Shown: positions 53,656 to 61,681 of the stretch, in pieces
Position numbering within the stretch: the first letter of the stretch is position 1
How the letters are laid out: each line of letters begins with the position of its first letter
Origin: Streptomyces sp. NBC_00190
GTDB lineage: Bacteria; Actinomycetota; Actinomycetes; Streptomycetales; Streptomycetaceae
Reading direction: 5' to 3'
Length of the DNA stretch: 64,000 nucleotides
Assembly: GCF_036203305.1 (NCBI RefSeq)
Contig: NZ_CP108131.1
Location: 806,001-870,000 of the forward strand
Notes under the pieces: generated by a model
Told to the model about the DNA's origin: nothing
The model's database searches: none
Seen by the model: only the letters and a program-made list of their open reading frames with translations
Position numbers and translations under genes: made by a program

Positions 53656-55314
53656 GTGCCGACGGGGGACGCGCAGGGCGGAGAACTGGTCGGCAAGGTC
53701 CTCGGAGGCCGCTACCGGGTGACCTCCATGATCGGGCGGGGCGGTATGGGAGTCGTCGCGCGGGCCGTTGACGAACTGCTCAACCGGGAAGTCGCCGTCA
53801 AGGTACTGCGGGCCTACACCGACGCGTCCGCCGCCGAACTGGCCGATCTGCGCGCCCGGATGCAGCGGGAGGCGCAGGCCGCCGCCCGGATCCGGCACCG
53901 CGGCGTCGTCACCGTGCACGACGTGACCCACGACGAGGGCCTGCCGGTCATCGTCATGGAACTCGTCGACGGGCCTTCGCTCGACGATGTCCTGGCGGAA
54001 CGAGGAGCGCTGGCGCCGCACGAGGCCGCCGCGATCGGCGCCGAGCTGATGGACGCGCTCGACGCCGCGCACCGGGCCGGTGTGCTGCACCGGGACGTGA
54101 AGCCGGGGAACGTGCTGATGGAGCGTGGCGGCCGGGTCGTGCTCACCGATTTCGGCATAGCCAGCATGGAGGCCTCCGACGACGACGCCATGGCCAAGCT
54201 GACCCGCAGCGGTGAGATCGTCGGGTCCCTCGACTATCTGCCGCCGGAGCGCGCGCAGGGCAGGGAGCCCGGTCCGGCCTCCGACATCTGGTCGCTCGGC
54301 ATGACGTTGTACGCGGCCGTGGAGGGCACCTCGCCGTTCCGCCGCACCTCCGTCTGGTCCACGCTGTCGGCGATCGTCGGCGAACCGCTGCCCGAGCCGC
54401 GGCGGGCGGGACCGCTCGCCCCGGTCCTCCAGGCGCTGATGGCGAAGGATCCGGAGGGCCGGCCGACCGCGGACCGGGCGCGCGCGATGCTGCGGCAGGT
54501 GGCCGCGAGCAGCGGGGAAGCGGCCCCTCCGATCGCGGCCACGCATGCGCCCGTCGTCGGCCCGCCCACTCCCCCCGCGCCGTCCGTCGTCGCGTCGCCG
54601 GCTCCCGGACCTGCTGCCGGCTTCGGGCCTCCGCCCGCGTACCAGCGGCCGCAGCCGTTCCCGCAGCCTGCGCCGCACACCGGTTACCCGCCGCCCGGCG
54701 CGCCGACGCCGCACGCCGGAGCAGCCGGGGGCCGCCCGTCGCGCCGCAGCCGTACCGTCATCGCGGCGGCGGCAGCCGTCGTACTCGCCGCGGGTGGCGT
54801 CACGTACGCCGTCATGAACGGGCACGGCGGTAAGGGCGGTGACCGTACTCACGCGGCGAAGCCCGGGGCCGGCCCGGCATCGCACAGCGGTCGGCCGAGC
54901 GCGGGCGGCGTGTCCGGCGGGGCGGCCGCGCCGAGCGCCCCGCCCTCCGCCGGCTCCTCGGGGAAGCCGTCCGCCACGTCTTCCGCGAAGCCCGTCACAA
55001 CGCCCCGGGCGTCGGCGTCCTCGGCGGCCAAGCCCACCCCGGTGTCGACGAGCTGCGGCGGCTGGAGCCATCGCGATCCGGCCCCGGGGACCTACGGCTA
55101 CATGTCCGGCGAGTACCACCTGGAAACCGGGCCGTACCAGACGTGTCCCGCGGTGTCCCTGGCCAAGGCGGGCACGAAGCTCTGGTACCACTGCTACGTC
55201 GTCAACGCGCACGGCAACAAGTGGACCTACGTCCGGATCGACGGTACGAACACGTCGGGCTGGATGTCCGACGACAACCTCACGAAGCAGAAGGGACCGT
55301 CGACCCCCTGCTGA
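53656..55314 (+). CDS. Membrane Ser/Thr protein kinase with extracellular SH3-like domain
   Basis: 552 residues; GTG 53656 with GGAG 6 bases upstream. The kinase domain fills 10-275: G-R-G-G-M-G-V-V loop, A-V-K-V-L Lys, catalytic H-R-D-V-K-P-G-N-V, and D-F-G. A Pro-rich juxtamembrane region and one membrane helix (V-I-A-A-A-A-A-V-V-L-A-A-G-G-V) follow. Outside are an Ala/Ser/Pro linker and a final 85-residue domain with four Cys and T-Y-V-R-I-D-G-T-N-T-S-G-W-M. That domain resembles a bacterial SH3 module instead of PASTA repeats, so it probably senses a cell-wall ligand (inference). Confidence 0.92.
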   Translation: MPTGDAQGGELVGKVLGGRYRVTSMIGRGGMGVVARAVDELLNREVAVKVLRAYTDASAAELADLRARMQREAQAAARIRHRGVVTVHDVTHDEGLPVIVMELVDGPSLDDVLAERGALAPHEAAAIGAELMDALDAAHRAGVLHRDVKPGNVLMERGGRVVLTDFGIASMEASDDDAMAKLTRSGEIVGSLDYLPPERAQGREPGPASDIWSLGMTLYAAVEGTSPFRRTSVWSTLSAIVGEPLPEPRRAGPLAPVLQALMAKDPEGRPTADRARAMLRQVAASSGEAAPPIAATHAPVVGPPTPPAPSVVASPAPGPAAGFGPPPAYQRPQPFPQPAPHTGYPPPGAPTPHAGAAGGRPSRRSRTVIAAAAAVVLAAGGVTYAVMNGHGGKGGDRTHAAKPGAGPASHSGRPSAGGVSGGAAAPSAPPSAGSSGKPSATSSAKPVTTPRASASSAAKPTPVSTSCGGWSHRDPAPGTYGYMSGEYHLETGPYQTCPAVSLAKAGTKLWYHCYVVNAHGNKWTYVRIDGTNTSGWMSDDNLTKQKGPSTPC

Positions 55315-55443
55315 CGGCCGCCGGACGCGGCGCTCGCGGAGCGCGTGCGGACCGCCCCCGACGGCGCGGTGCGCGGCCAGCTGTTCCGCTGACCCCGCGC
55401 CACGTCACGACCCCGCCGAGGGCGGTCGCGGGCCGGATGGGCT

Positions 55444-56442
55444 CTATCCGCCGCCGCCCCCGCGCGGACCGTCCTCTTCCTCCGGCGGCCAGCGGGTGGT
55501 CACCCTCCCCGGCGCCAGCCGTTCCACCACTTCCGCCAGGTCCTGGCACGCCCGTTCGATCCCGAGGCGGATGGCCTTCTGCTCGGTGACGAGCGCCGAC
55601 AGCAGCAACGAGGTCAGTGCCGCACTGCCGTTCAGCGCCTGGAGGTTGGCCATGGCCTCGACCAGCGTGTGGTCGGCGAAGGGACCGCGCTGGGCGATCG
55701 CCGCCGCGTTCGCCATCACGGACACGATCAGCATGCAGGGCGCGCTCCCCTCCAGTTGGAAGCGCAGGGCGGCCCAGATGAGGAGGGGGAAGACGAGGAA
55801 GAGCAGCGCCAGCTGGCTCGTGGTCGCCAGGTAGGTGACGGCGAAGGCCGAGACCAGCAGGGCGGCCGCTTCGGCCCACCGGTACGCGCCCGTGGGCAGG
55901 TTCGCCTCCCGCAGGACCAGGAGCAGCGGCGTGATCACGAGTACGCCCATGGCGTCGCCCGCCCACCACGTCCACCACACGGTCCAGAATCCGCCCTGCG
56001 GCAGGCTGTCGGCGAGTACCAGCGCCCAGGCTCCGACGGTGGCACTGATCAGCATCGGAACCAGGCCGCCCAGGAAGACCAGGGCCACCCCGTCCCGGAA
56101 CCGGTCGAGCCCGACGTGGAAGCCGATCCGCCGGAGCATCAGCCAGGCGCAGACGGGAGCGAGGGTGTTGCCCGCGGCGATCGCGAGGCCGACGAGGTCG
56201 ATCGGGCTGATCGACTGGATGACGAGGCAGGCTCCGAGTGCGATCCCCGGCCAGACGCGGATTCCCATCCAGAGCAGGCAGGCGACGGCGATTCCGGTGG
56301 GCGGCCACAGGGGCGTGACGGTCGCGCCCTCGATCACCACCTCCTGCAGCAGGCCGACGCGTCCGCCCACGTAGTAGGCGGCGGCGACGAGGAGGATCCG
56401 GAGCACCGCCAGGCACGGACGTCGGAAGGCCTCGGTGCGCAT
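55444..56442 (-). CDS. MASE1-domain membrane protein
   Basis: 332 residues. Eight to ten membrane helices contain the MASE1 pattern: G-R-V-G-L-L-Q, then T-P-L-W-P-P-T-G-I-A-V-A, then W-W-A-G-D-A-M-G-V-L-V-I-T-P. MASE1 is a membrane sensor usually joined to a kinase or cyclase. Here only a 50-residue charged tail follows, so it stands alone. Start at ATG 56442; GTG 56487 is possible. It is 77 bp downstream of a SpoIIE phosphatase gene on the same strand, perhaps its signalling partner. Confidence 0.83.
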   Translation of the reverse strand: MRTEAFRRPCLAVLRILLVAAAYYVGGRVGLLQEVVIEGATVTPLWPPTGIAVACLLWMGIRVWPGIALGACLVIQSISPIDLVGLAIAAGNTLAPVCAWLMLRRIGFHVGLDRFRDGVALVFLGGLVPMLISATVGAWALVLADSLPQGGFWTVWWTWWAGDAMGVLVITPLLLVLREANLPTGAYRWAEAAALLVSAFAVTYLATTSQLALLFLVFPLLIWAALRFQLEGSAPCMLIVSVMANAAAIAQRGPFADHTLVEAMANLQALNGSAALTSLLLSALVTEQKAIRLGIERACQDLAEVVERLAPGRVTTRWPPEEEDGPRGGGGG

Positions 56443-56519
56443 CACTTCATCAGACAACAGCACGGGCCCGCCGACGGAGCGTGACACGCGCTACGACGCC
56501 GTCCACGTCATCCGGTACG

Positions 56520-57353
56520 TCATCCGGGCCGGGTCCGAACGGCCTCATGGCGCAGCACGAGCACCGCCGCGTCGTCCTGGTGGCCGGTGGAATCGGCGAC
56601 CTTCATCACCTCGGTGGCGAGCTCGCCCGGATCCGCGCCCGCCCTCGCCCTGACCGCCTCTGCCACCCGCTCCAGACCCGCTTCGATCGGGAACGCCGGC
56701 CCTTCGACCACTCCGTCGGTGACCAGGACGAACGAGCCTTCCGTATCCAGCCTGCGTCGGGTCACGGCGTACTCCGAGCCGGGCAGCATGCCCAGCGGCA
56801 GGCCGCCCTCGTCCTCCACGATGCCGTACGCGCCGTCGACCGTGGCCCAGACCCCGGGCACGTGGCCGGCGCGGGCGCTCTGGATCTCCCGGGTGGCGGG
56901 GTCGAAGCGCAGGAACGTGCAGGTGGCGAAGAGATCGCGGTCCACAGAGAGGAGCAGGTCATTGGCCCGGCTGAGCACCTCACCCGGGTCGGCGGCGGAA
57001 GCGGCCACCGCACGCACGGCGATGCGCACCTGCCCCATGAAGGCGGCCGCCTCGACGTCGTGGCCTTCCACGTCACCGATGGAGAACCCCAGAGCGCCGC
57101 CGGGCAGCTGGAAGCCGTCGTACCAGTCGCCGCCTATGCTCAGGCCGTGACGGGCGGGCGCGTACCGGGCCGCCGTGCGCAGCCCCGGAGCGCCGGGAAG
57201 CGACGCCGGAAGGATCTCCCGCTGCAGCGCTTCGGCCAGCTCCACCCGAACCTGGTGGAACTCGGCCCCTTCCCTCGCCTGGGCCGTGAGCCGCCCGAGT
57301 CTGGTCAGCAAGTCGTCCGCGGTCACCGACCGCGTGGACTTATGGGAGGTCAT
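56520..57353 (-). CDS. SpoIIE-type PP2C protein phosphatase
   Basis: 277 residues. An N-terminal helix with L-Q-R-E-I-L-P is followed by the catalytic core: I-G-G-D-W-Y-D-G-F, S-I-G-D-V-E-G-H-D, D-G-V-V-E-G, and a final D-D-A-A-V-L-V-L. These supply the metal-binding Asp set. No sensor domain is fused, unlike the PAS-linked one at 17162. Start ATG 57353. The MASE1 gene downstream could provide the missing membrane input (inference). Confidence 0.9.
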   Translation of the reverse strand: MTSHKSTRSVTADDLLTRLGRLTAQAREGAEFHQVRVELAEALQREILPASLPGAPGLRTAARYAPARHGLSIGGDWYDGFQLPGGALGFSIGDVEGHDVEAAAFMGQVRIAVRAVAASAADPGEVLSRANDLLLSVDRDLFATCTFLRFDPATREIQSARAGHVPGVWATVDGAYGIVEDEGGLPLGMLPGSEYAVTRRRLDTEGSFVLVTDGVVEGPAFPIEAGLERVAEAVRARAGADPGELATEVMKVADSTGHQDDAAVLVLRHEAVRTRPG

Positions 57354-57564
57354 GGACCGCTCCGGGGTACGCCCACATCAGGGCCTGGCACAAATATCCA
57401 GGTTCATCATATTTCGAAGACCCGCTGACCACATCACGAGCGCCCCCGCCGGGCCCTCACCGCTGTCGTTCGCGGTGGAGGTCGGAGCAGATCCGTGCGG
57501 TGCGGCCCCCGGATGTCCGCACCGCACGGAGGTCTCTGCCATCGGGGCCGCGCCCGCGCTCCGC

Positions 57565-57585
57565 TAGACTTGCAGAATTCTGCAA
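57565..57585 (+). promoter_or_regulatory. -10-like box and perfect 16-bp palindrome before DUF6126 gene
   Basis: TTGCAGAATTCTGCAA at 57570-57585 is a perfect palindrome. TAGACT at 57565-57570 just before it matches Streptomyces -10 boxes, so the palindrome would cover the transcription start, the expected place for a repressor. It lies 29 bp upstream of the DUF6126 start codon. No regulator gene is adjacent. Confidence 0.65.
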
Positions 57586-57613
57586 TTCATGAGTTATGGA
57601 GGGAGCAGCAGTC

Positions 57614-57772
57614 ATGACGGACGACGGGCCCCAGAAGAACGCGGCGGCGGAGCACGAGAACTGGAAGGCGAAGGGCGTCGCGCTGCGGGCCTTCTTCTAC
57701 ATCTGCGGAACCCACCTGTTCGCCGGGTTCATCTGGCTGCTCTTCTACCTGGGCCAGCACGCCCAGAAATGA
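57614..57772 (+). CDS. DUF6126-like small membrane protein (52 aa)
   Basis: ATG 57614 follows GGAGGGAGCAG. A charged N-terminus (H-E-N-W-K-A-K-G) leads into one membrane helix (A-F-F-Y-I-C-G-T-H-L-F-A-G-F-I-W-L-L-F-Y-L). It resembles DUF6126, tiny Streptomyces membrane proteins usually next to XRE regulators; no such regulator is adjacent here. A palindrome lies over its promoter and a strong terminator follows. Confidence 0.72.
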   Translation: MTDDGPQKNAAAEHENWKAKGVALRAFFYICGTHLFAGFIWLLFYLGQHAQK

Positions 57773-57775
57773 GGA

Positions 57776-57832
57776 GCGGCCGCCTCCCGGTGCCAGAAGC
57801 GCGACGAACCCGCGCTGACGGGAGGCGGCCGC
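57776..57832. terminator. Strong nested hairpin after DUF6126 gene
   Basis: GCGGCCGCCTCCCG (57776-57789) and its exact complement (57819-57832) form a 14-bp stem. Inside it AGCGCG (57798-57803) pairs with CGCGCT (57811-57816). It begins three bases after the DUF6126 stop. Confidence 0.8.
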
Positions 57833-57864
57833 CCTTCGTGGAGGCGTGGATCCGCCCGGCGGAT

Positions 57865-57896
57865 CCGGAAGGGACGCCCCGTGCCGTCCCTTCCGG
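57865..57896. terminator. Hairpin terminator of the 57915 gene
   Basis: CCGGAAGGGACG (57865-57876) and CGTCCCTTCCGG (57885-57896) are perfect 12-bp arms with an 8-base loop. A further 9-bp palindrome pair GGATCCGCC/GGCGGATCC lies at 57848-57866. Just downstream of the minus-strand secreted protein gene. Confidence 0.8.
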
Positions 57897-57914
57897 GTCA
57901 CCAGGCGCCCGGGG

Positions 57915-58223
57915 TCAGCGGGTCTGGACGGACATGCTGGTCGCTCCGATGCCCCTGGGGCACTCGGCCTTGTTGTACCCCCAACGCCAGGCCTCGCTGC
58001 CGTACGTACGGCCGTTCGCGCACTTCACGTAGACCTTGACGTCCACTCCGGAACAGCTGGCGTGGGCGCGGCCGCGATCGGTGTAGTCGATCCACTTCGA
58101 GCAGGCGGCGGCCTGCGAGCCACTGCCGGCGCCGGTGGGGGCCGCGGTGGCGACCGCTGGGAGCACGAGCCCGGACAGGGCCAGTCCCGCTGTCGCCGCG
58201 GTCACGGCGAGGATCTTCTTCAT
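57915..58223 (-). CDS. Small secreted Cys-containing protein (102 aa)
   Basis: ATG 58223 begins a Sec signal peptide (M-K-K-I-L-A-V-T-A-A-T-A-G-L-A-L) cleaved near A-T-A-A-P. The mature 70 residues have four Cys and many aromatic residues (C-S-K-W-I-D-Y-T-D-R-G-R, E-A-W-R-W-G-Y). Probably a disulfide-bonded extracellular protein; family unknown. Its start codon is only 2 bp from that of the divergent lectin-like gene. Confidence 0.7.
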   Translation of the reverse strand: MKKILAVTAATAGLALSGLVLPAVATAAPTGAGSGSQAAACSKWIDYTDRGRAHASCSGVDVKVYVKCANGRTYGSEAWRWGYNKAECPRGIGATSMSVQTR

Positions 58224-58225
58224 GC

Positions 58226-58696
58226 GTGACCCCGGGGGTCACGGACGCCGCGGTCGCGGCAGGACCGGTACGGATCCGGGCGAGCCGCTCGGGGCTGTGC
58301 CTGTCCGAACTCGCCGACGGGGATGGCGCCCTCTACCTCGACGAGTGCGCGACGGCGTTCCCACCGATGTCCCTGGTACCGGGAGCCTCCGGAACGCACC
58401 GCATCCAGACCGATCACCCGGTGGCGGGCATCGGCTGCGTGGGGATCATCAACGCGTCCAAGGAAGCCGGTGCACGGGCCGGGGACGACTACTGCACCCC
58501 GCACGACTGGATCGATTTCCGCATCGAGGCGGTGCCCGAAGCCCCGGGCCGGCAGTTCCGGATCCTCCCGACGCACACCGGCATGTGCCTGACCGTGGCG
58601 CAGGACGCCGTGCGGCTGCGCACACCGGTCCAGCAGTCGCCGTGCACGGCGCGGGACGCGGAGGGGCAGCGCTTCCTCATCGAGCCGGGCACCTGA
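58226..58696 (+). CDS. Ricin/lectin-like domain protein, probably truncated at the start
   Basis: 156 residues from GTG 58226. A beta-trefoil-like repeat is seen: I-R-A-S-R-S-G-L-C-L-S-E, then D-E-C-A-T-A-F, then T-G-M-C-L-T-V and Q-S-P-C-T-A. Streptomyces homologues I recall carry this domain after a helix-turn-helix and/or membrane helix. Here neither is present and there is no signal peptide. The reading frame starts 2 bp from the divergent gene. Either a remnant of a longer gene or a free-standing cytosolic domain. Confidence 0.5.
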   Translation: MTPGVTDAAVAAGPVRIRASRSGLCLSELADGDGALYLDECATAFPPMSLVPGASGTHRIQTDHPVAGIGCVGIINASKEAGARAGDDYCTPHDWIDFRIEAVPEAPGRQFRILPTHTGMCLTVAQDAVRLRTPVQQSPCTARDAEGQRFLIEPGT

Positions 58697-58699
58697 GGA

Positions 58700-59938
58700 C
58701 TACCGGGGTCCGGAACCGGACCCGGCCCCGGACCCCGCGGGCGCCGGCCGCTGAAGCAGGTAGACACCCGCGGTCGAGACCAGTACCGCCATGCAGGCGA
58801 TGAACACCAGCCCCGCTCCCTCCAGACCCATCGGCCCCACCAGTACCCCCACCCCGATCACCGGCACCGAGATGCCCGCGTACGCCACCACGAACAGCGT
58901 CGAGATCACCGCGGCACGCTGGTCCGCCGGGGACGCCCCGGCCACCGCGGACAGCGCCCCGCGAAACGCCAGCCCCTGCCCGGCCCCGCCGACGACCGCG
59001 CTCAGCACCACCAGGGCCAGCAGGTCCCACCGCAGCGCGCCCGCGAGCAGCGCCAGCCCGGCGAAGAGCCCGGCGCAGCCGAGCGGCAGCGACCGCCCCA
59101 CCCCGACCCGGCCGACCATCAGCTGCCCGGCGGTCGACGCGAAGAAGGCCAGCGAGACGACCAGCCCGGTCACGGCGTGGTTGTCGACACCCAGGGATTG
59201 CGAGAGGAACGCCGGGCTGACCGAGGTGAACACCCCGAACAGCGCGAAGCCCACGAACGAGGCGATCGCCGCGGGTACGAACACCGCCCGCACCTGCGCG
59301 GGCAGCCCGGGCCGCTGAGGCCGTACGGTGCTCAGCGGCCGGCGCTCCCGTACGGTCTCCGGAAGCCGCAGCAGAACGGCGGCCGACCCCGCCACCAGTA
59401 CGAGGTGCAGGGCGAAGGGCAGGTACAGCGGCCAGGGCGCGTACTGGGCGAGCACACCGGCGATCAGCGGACCGCAGCCCAGCCCGCCCATGTTGGCGGC
59501 GGTCGCCACGAACGTGGCCCGGGCTGCGCCGCCGGACGGCGCCAGCTCCATCACGTACGCCGTGGCGGCCCCGGTGAACAGGCCGGCGGACAGTCCCGAC
59601 AGCAGCCGCCCCGCGTACAGCCAGCCCAGCCCCGTGGCGCACAGGAAGCAGGCGGCGCTCGCCGCCGCGCATCCCAGCCCGGCCAGCAGCACCGGCCGCC
59701 TCCCCACGGCGTCCGAGGCGTTGCCCGCCAGCAGGAGTACGCCGATGACCCCGAAGGCGTACACGGCGTACACGACGGTCACCGTCAGCTCGGAGAACCC
59801 GAACTTCTCCTGGTAGAGCCCGTAGAGCGGGGTCGGCAGCGTGGTGCCGGCCATGCACACGGCGAACACCGCCCCGGCGAGCACGCACCGGCTCCACCCG
59901 CGGCGAACCCCTTCGGCCGGACGGGACGTCGACGACAC
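58700..59938 (-). CDS. MFS drug exporter
   Basis: 412 residues, twelve helices. Motif A between helices 2 and 3 is G-N-A-S-D-A-V-G-R-R-P, and F-G-F-S-E-L-T-V-T-V-V-Y-A-V-Y-A precedes it. L-S-G-L-S-A-G-L-F-T-G-A resembles the antiporter motif. Start GTG 59938, with AGGAG 5 bases upstream; upstream in-frame GTGs lack that spacing. Substrate unknown. Divergent from a 65-aa gene. Confidence 0.85.
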   Translation of the reverse strand: MSSTSRPAEGVRRGWSRCVLAGAVFAVCMAGTTLPTPLYGLYQEKFGFSELTVTVVYAVYAFGVIGVLLLAGNASDAVGRRPVLLAGLGCAAASAACFLCATGLGWLYAGRLLSGLSAGLFTGAATAYVMELAPSGGAARATFVATAANMGGLGCGPLIAGVLAQYAPWPLYLPFALHLVLVAGSAAVLLRLPETVRERRPLSTVRPQRPGLPAQVRAVFVPAAIASFVGFALFGVFTSVSPAFLSQSLGVDNHAVTGLVVSLAFFASTAGQLMVGRVGVGRSLPLGCAGLFAGLALLAGALRWDLLALVVLSAVVGGAGQGLAFRGALSAVAGASPADQRAAVISTLFVVAYAGISVPVIGVGVLVGPMGLEGAGLVFIACMAVLVSTAGVYLLQRPAPAGSGAGSGSGPR

Positions 59939-60064
59939 CGGATCTCCTCGACGATCTCGCTCATCAGCGCTCACTTCTTCACAGAACGCCGACCATAACC
60001 CCCGGCTGGTGACGAAACGGTCACGCACCGCCACAGTCGGGGCAGCAGAATCGTTGAGCCACGT

Positions 60065-60262
60065 ATGCACGAGTCGACGTTCGCCGCGAAAGACAGAGCC
60101 AGGATCCCCCGACCGCCCGGGCCGTCCCCGGCCGAGTCCGGATCACCGATCTACGACCGGCTGGTACGCGAATGGAGGCGCGCCGGCCGTACGGTACCCA
60201 GGCCGACGGGCCCGTCCGGGTGGAAATGGGCCGACGACCAGGACTGGTTCGGCCGGGCCTGA
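60065..60262 (+). CDS. Small hypothetical protein (65 aa)
   Basis: ATG 60065. Pro/Arg-rich first half, then a conserved-looking end: S-P-I-Y-D-R-L-V-R-E-W-R-R-A-G-R-T-V-P, then D-D-Q-D-W-F. I recall similar short Streptomyces proteins of unknown role. No clear ribosome site, so it is tentative. The 167 bp after it carry no gene. Confidence 0.45.
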   Translation: MHESTFAAKDRARIPRPPGPSPAESGSPIYDRLVREWRRAGRTVPRPTGPSGWKWADDQDWFGRA

Positions 60263-60429
60263 TCACGAAGCCGATCCGGTCACGTGGACGACTCCGGGGC
60301 CTGGCTTGAACACCACCCCCAGGGGTGAGACGCCCGCCACCCCGTCCCGGTTTCGGCTCCGGCGCCGCCCCTGATTCAGTAGCGTGTGGCGCCCCTGGGC
60401 AGCGGATCACGGGTGAGCAGGAGACGGTC

Positions 60430-61674
60430 ATGCTGGGTGGAACGGTCGCCGTGGTCGGTGGGAGCATCGCGGGCTGCGCACTGGCCGCGGCGGCGGCGCG
60501 GGCAGGCGCCGGTGAGGTCGTGGTCCTGGAGCGCACACGCGGGCGGCTCGCGGACCGGGGCGTGGGGCTGTGCATCAACAACGAGCGGGCCGTTGAGCTC
60601 GGTGCGAGCGGGGCGCTGCCCGAGGGGATCGCGGCGCACCGGCTGGAGCGGCGGCGCTGGGTGGTCCGGGACCCCGCGCAGGCGGGTGGGCGGGTGATCT
60701 GGGAGCAGCCGTTCCCGTTCCACTCCTACCACTGGGGCCTGCTCTGGCGCGGGTTGCGGGAGTCGGTGCCGGACTCGGTGGTCTACCGGCAGGGGGAGAC
60801 GGTCACGGGCGTGGCGGGGACCGGCGCCGCAGGCACCGGGGCCGGTCATGCCGAGGTGCGGCTCGCGGGCGGCCGCGTCGAGTCGTACGACCTCGTCGTC
60901 GGCGCGGACGGGTACCGCTCCGTGGTCCGCGAGGCGGTCTGCCCCGAATCCCGGCCGCACTACGCCGGGTACGTGTGCTGGCGGGGGAACTTCGACGCCG
61001 CGCGGCTGGCGGAGATCGGCGGCGGCGCGGACTCGGCGCCGGACGCGGTCACCACCGTCTGCTTCCCCGGCGGTACGTGCGTCATCTACCGCATCCCGGG
61101 GCCGGACGGGCCACGCGTGAACTGGGTGCTCTACGCCTCGCCGCCGCCGGACGGACAGCTGCGCTTCGACGACCCCACGAGCTTCCCGCCGGGCGCCCTG
61201 ACCCCTGGACTGGCCCGGCAGCTCCATGCGCTGCTCGACCGGGAGTTCCCGCCGTACTGGGGGCGGGCGCTCGCGCTGACGGACCCGGCGGACACCTTCG
61301 TCCAGCCCATCTACGACCTGGAGACCGCGCGTACCACCGCGGGCCGGCTGCTGCTCGTGGGGGACGCGGCCAGCGTCGTACGCCCGCACAACACGAGCGG
61401 CGCCGCCAAGGCCCTGCAGGACGCCACTGCCGTCGCCGGTATCTGGCGCCGCTGCGACTCCTTCGAGGAACTCCTGCGCGGCTATCAGCAAGCCCGCGGC
61501 GCAGCCGGACGGGAACTGGTCGCGCTGGCCCGCCGACTCGGCCGCGCCCAGGTCGAGCGGACCCCGGCCTGGGCGGCCATGCACCCGCGCGACATGCAGA
61601 CCTGGTGGCAGGGGCAGCTCGGCGGCGCACCCGGCATCGGCGGCCAGGCCATGACCGCTCCCCGCGGTTCCTGA
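60430..61674 (+). CDS. FAD-dependent monooxygenase
   Basis: 414 residues; ATG 60430 after CAGGAGAC. The FAD-binding strand-turn-helix is V-A-V-V-G-G-S-I-A-G-C-A-L-A near the start, then L-E-R. The mid-domain V-V-G-A-D-G-Y-R-S-V-V-R is the D-G motif, and L-L-L-V-G-D-A-A-S-V-V-R-P-H is the second FAD motif. This is the PHBH-type aromatic hydroxylase fold. NAD(P)H would drive hydroxylation of an unknown substrate. Converges with the pseudo-caspase gene at 7 bp. Confidence 0.88.
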   Translation: MLGGTVAVVGGSIAGCALAAAAARAGAGEVVVLERTRGRLADRGVGLCINNERAVELGASGALPEGIAAHRLERRRWVVRDPAQAGGRVIWEQPFPFHSYHWGLLWRGLRESVPDSVVYRQGETVTGVAGTGAAGTGAGHAEVRLAGGRVESYDLVVGADGYRSVVREAVCPESRPHYAGYVCWRGNFDAARLAEIGGGADSAPDAVTTVCFPGGTCVIYRIPGPDGPRVNWVLYASPPPDGQLRFDDPTSFPPGALTPGLARQLHALLDREFPPYWGRALALTDPADTFVQPIYDLETARTTAGRLLLVGDAASVVRPHNTSGAAKALQDATAVAGIWRRCDSFEELLRGYQQARGAAGRELVALARRLGRAQVERTPAWAAMHPRDMQTWWQGQLGGAPGIGGQAMTAPRGS

Positions 61675-61681
61675 GCCGCCG

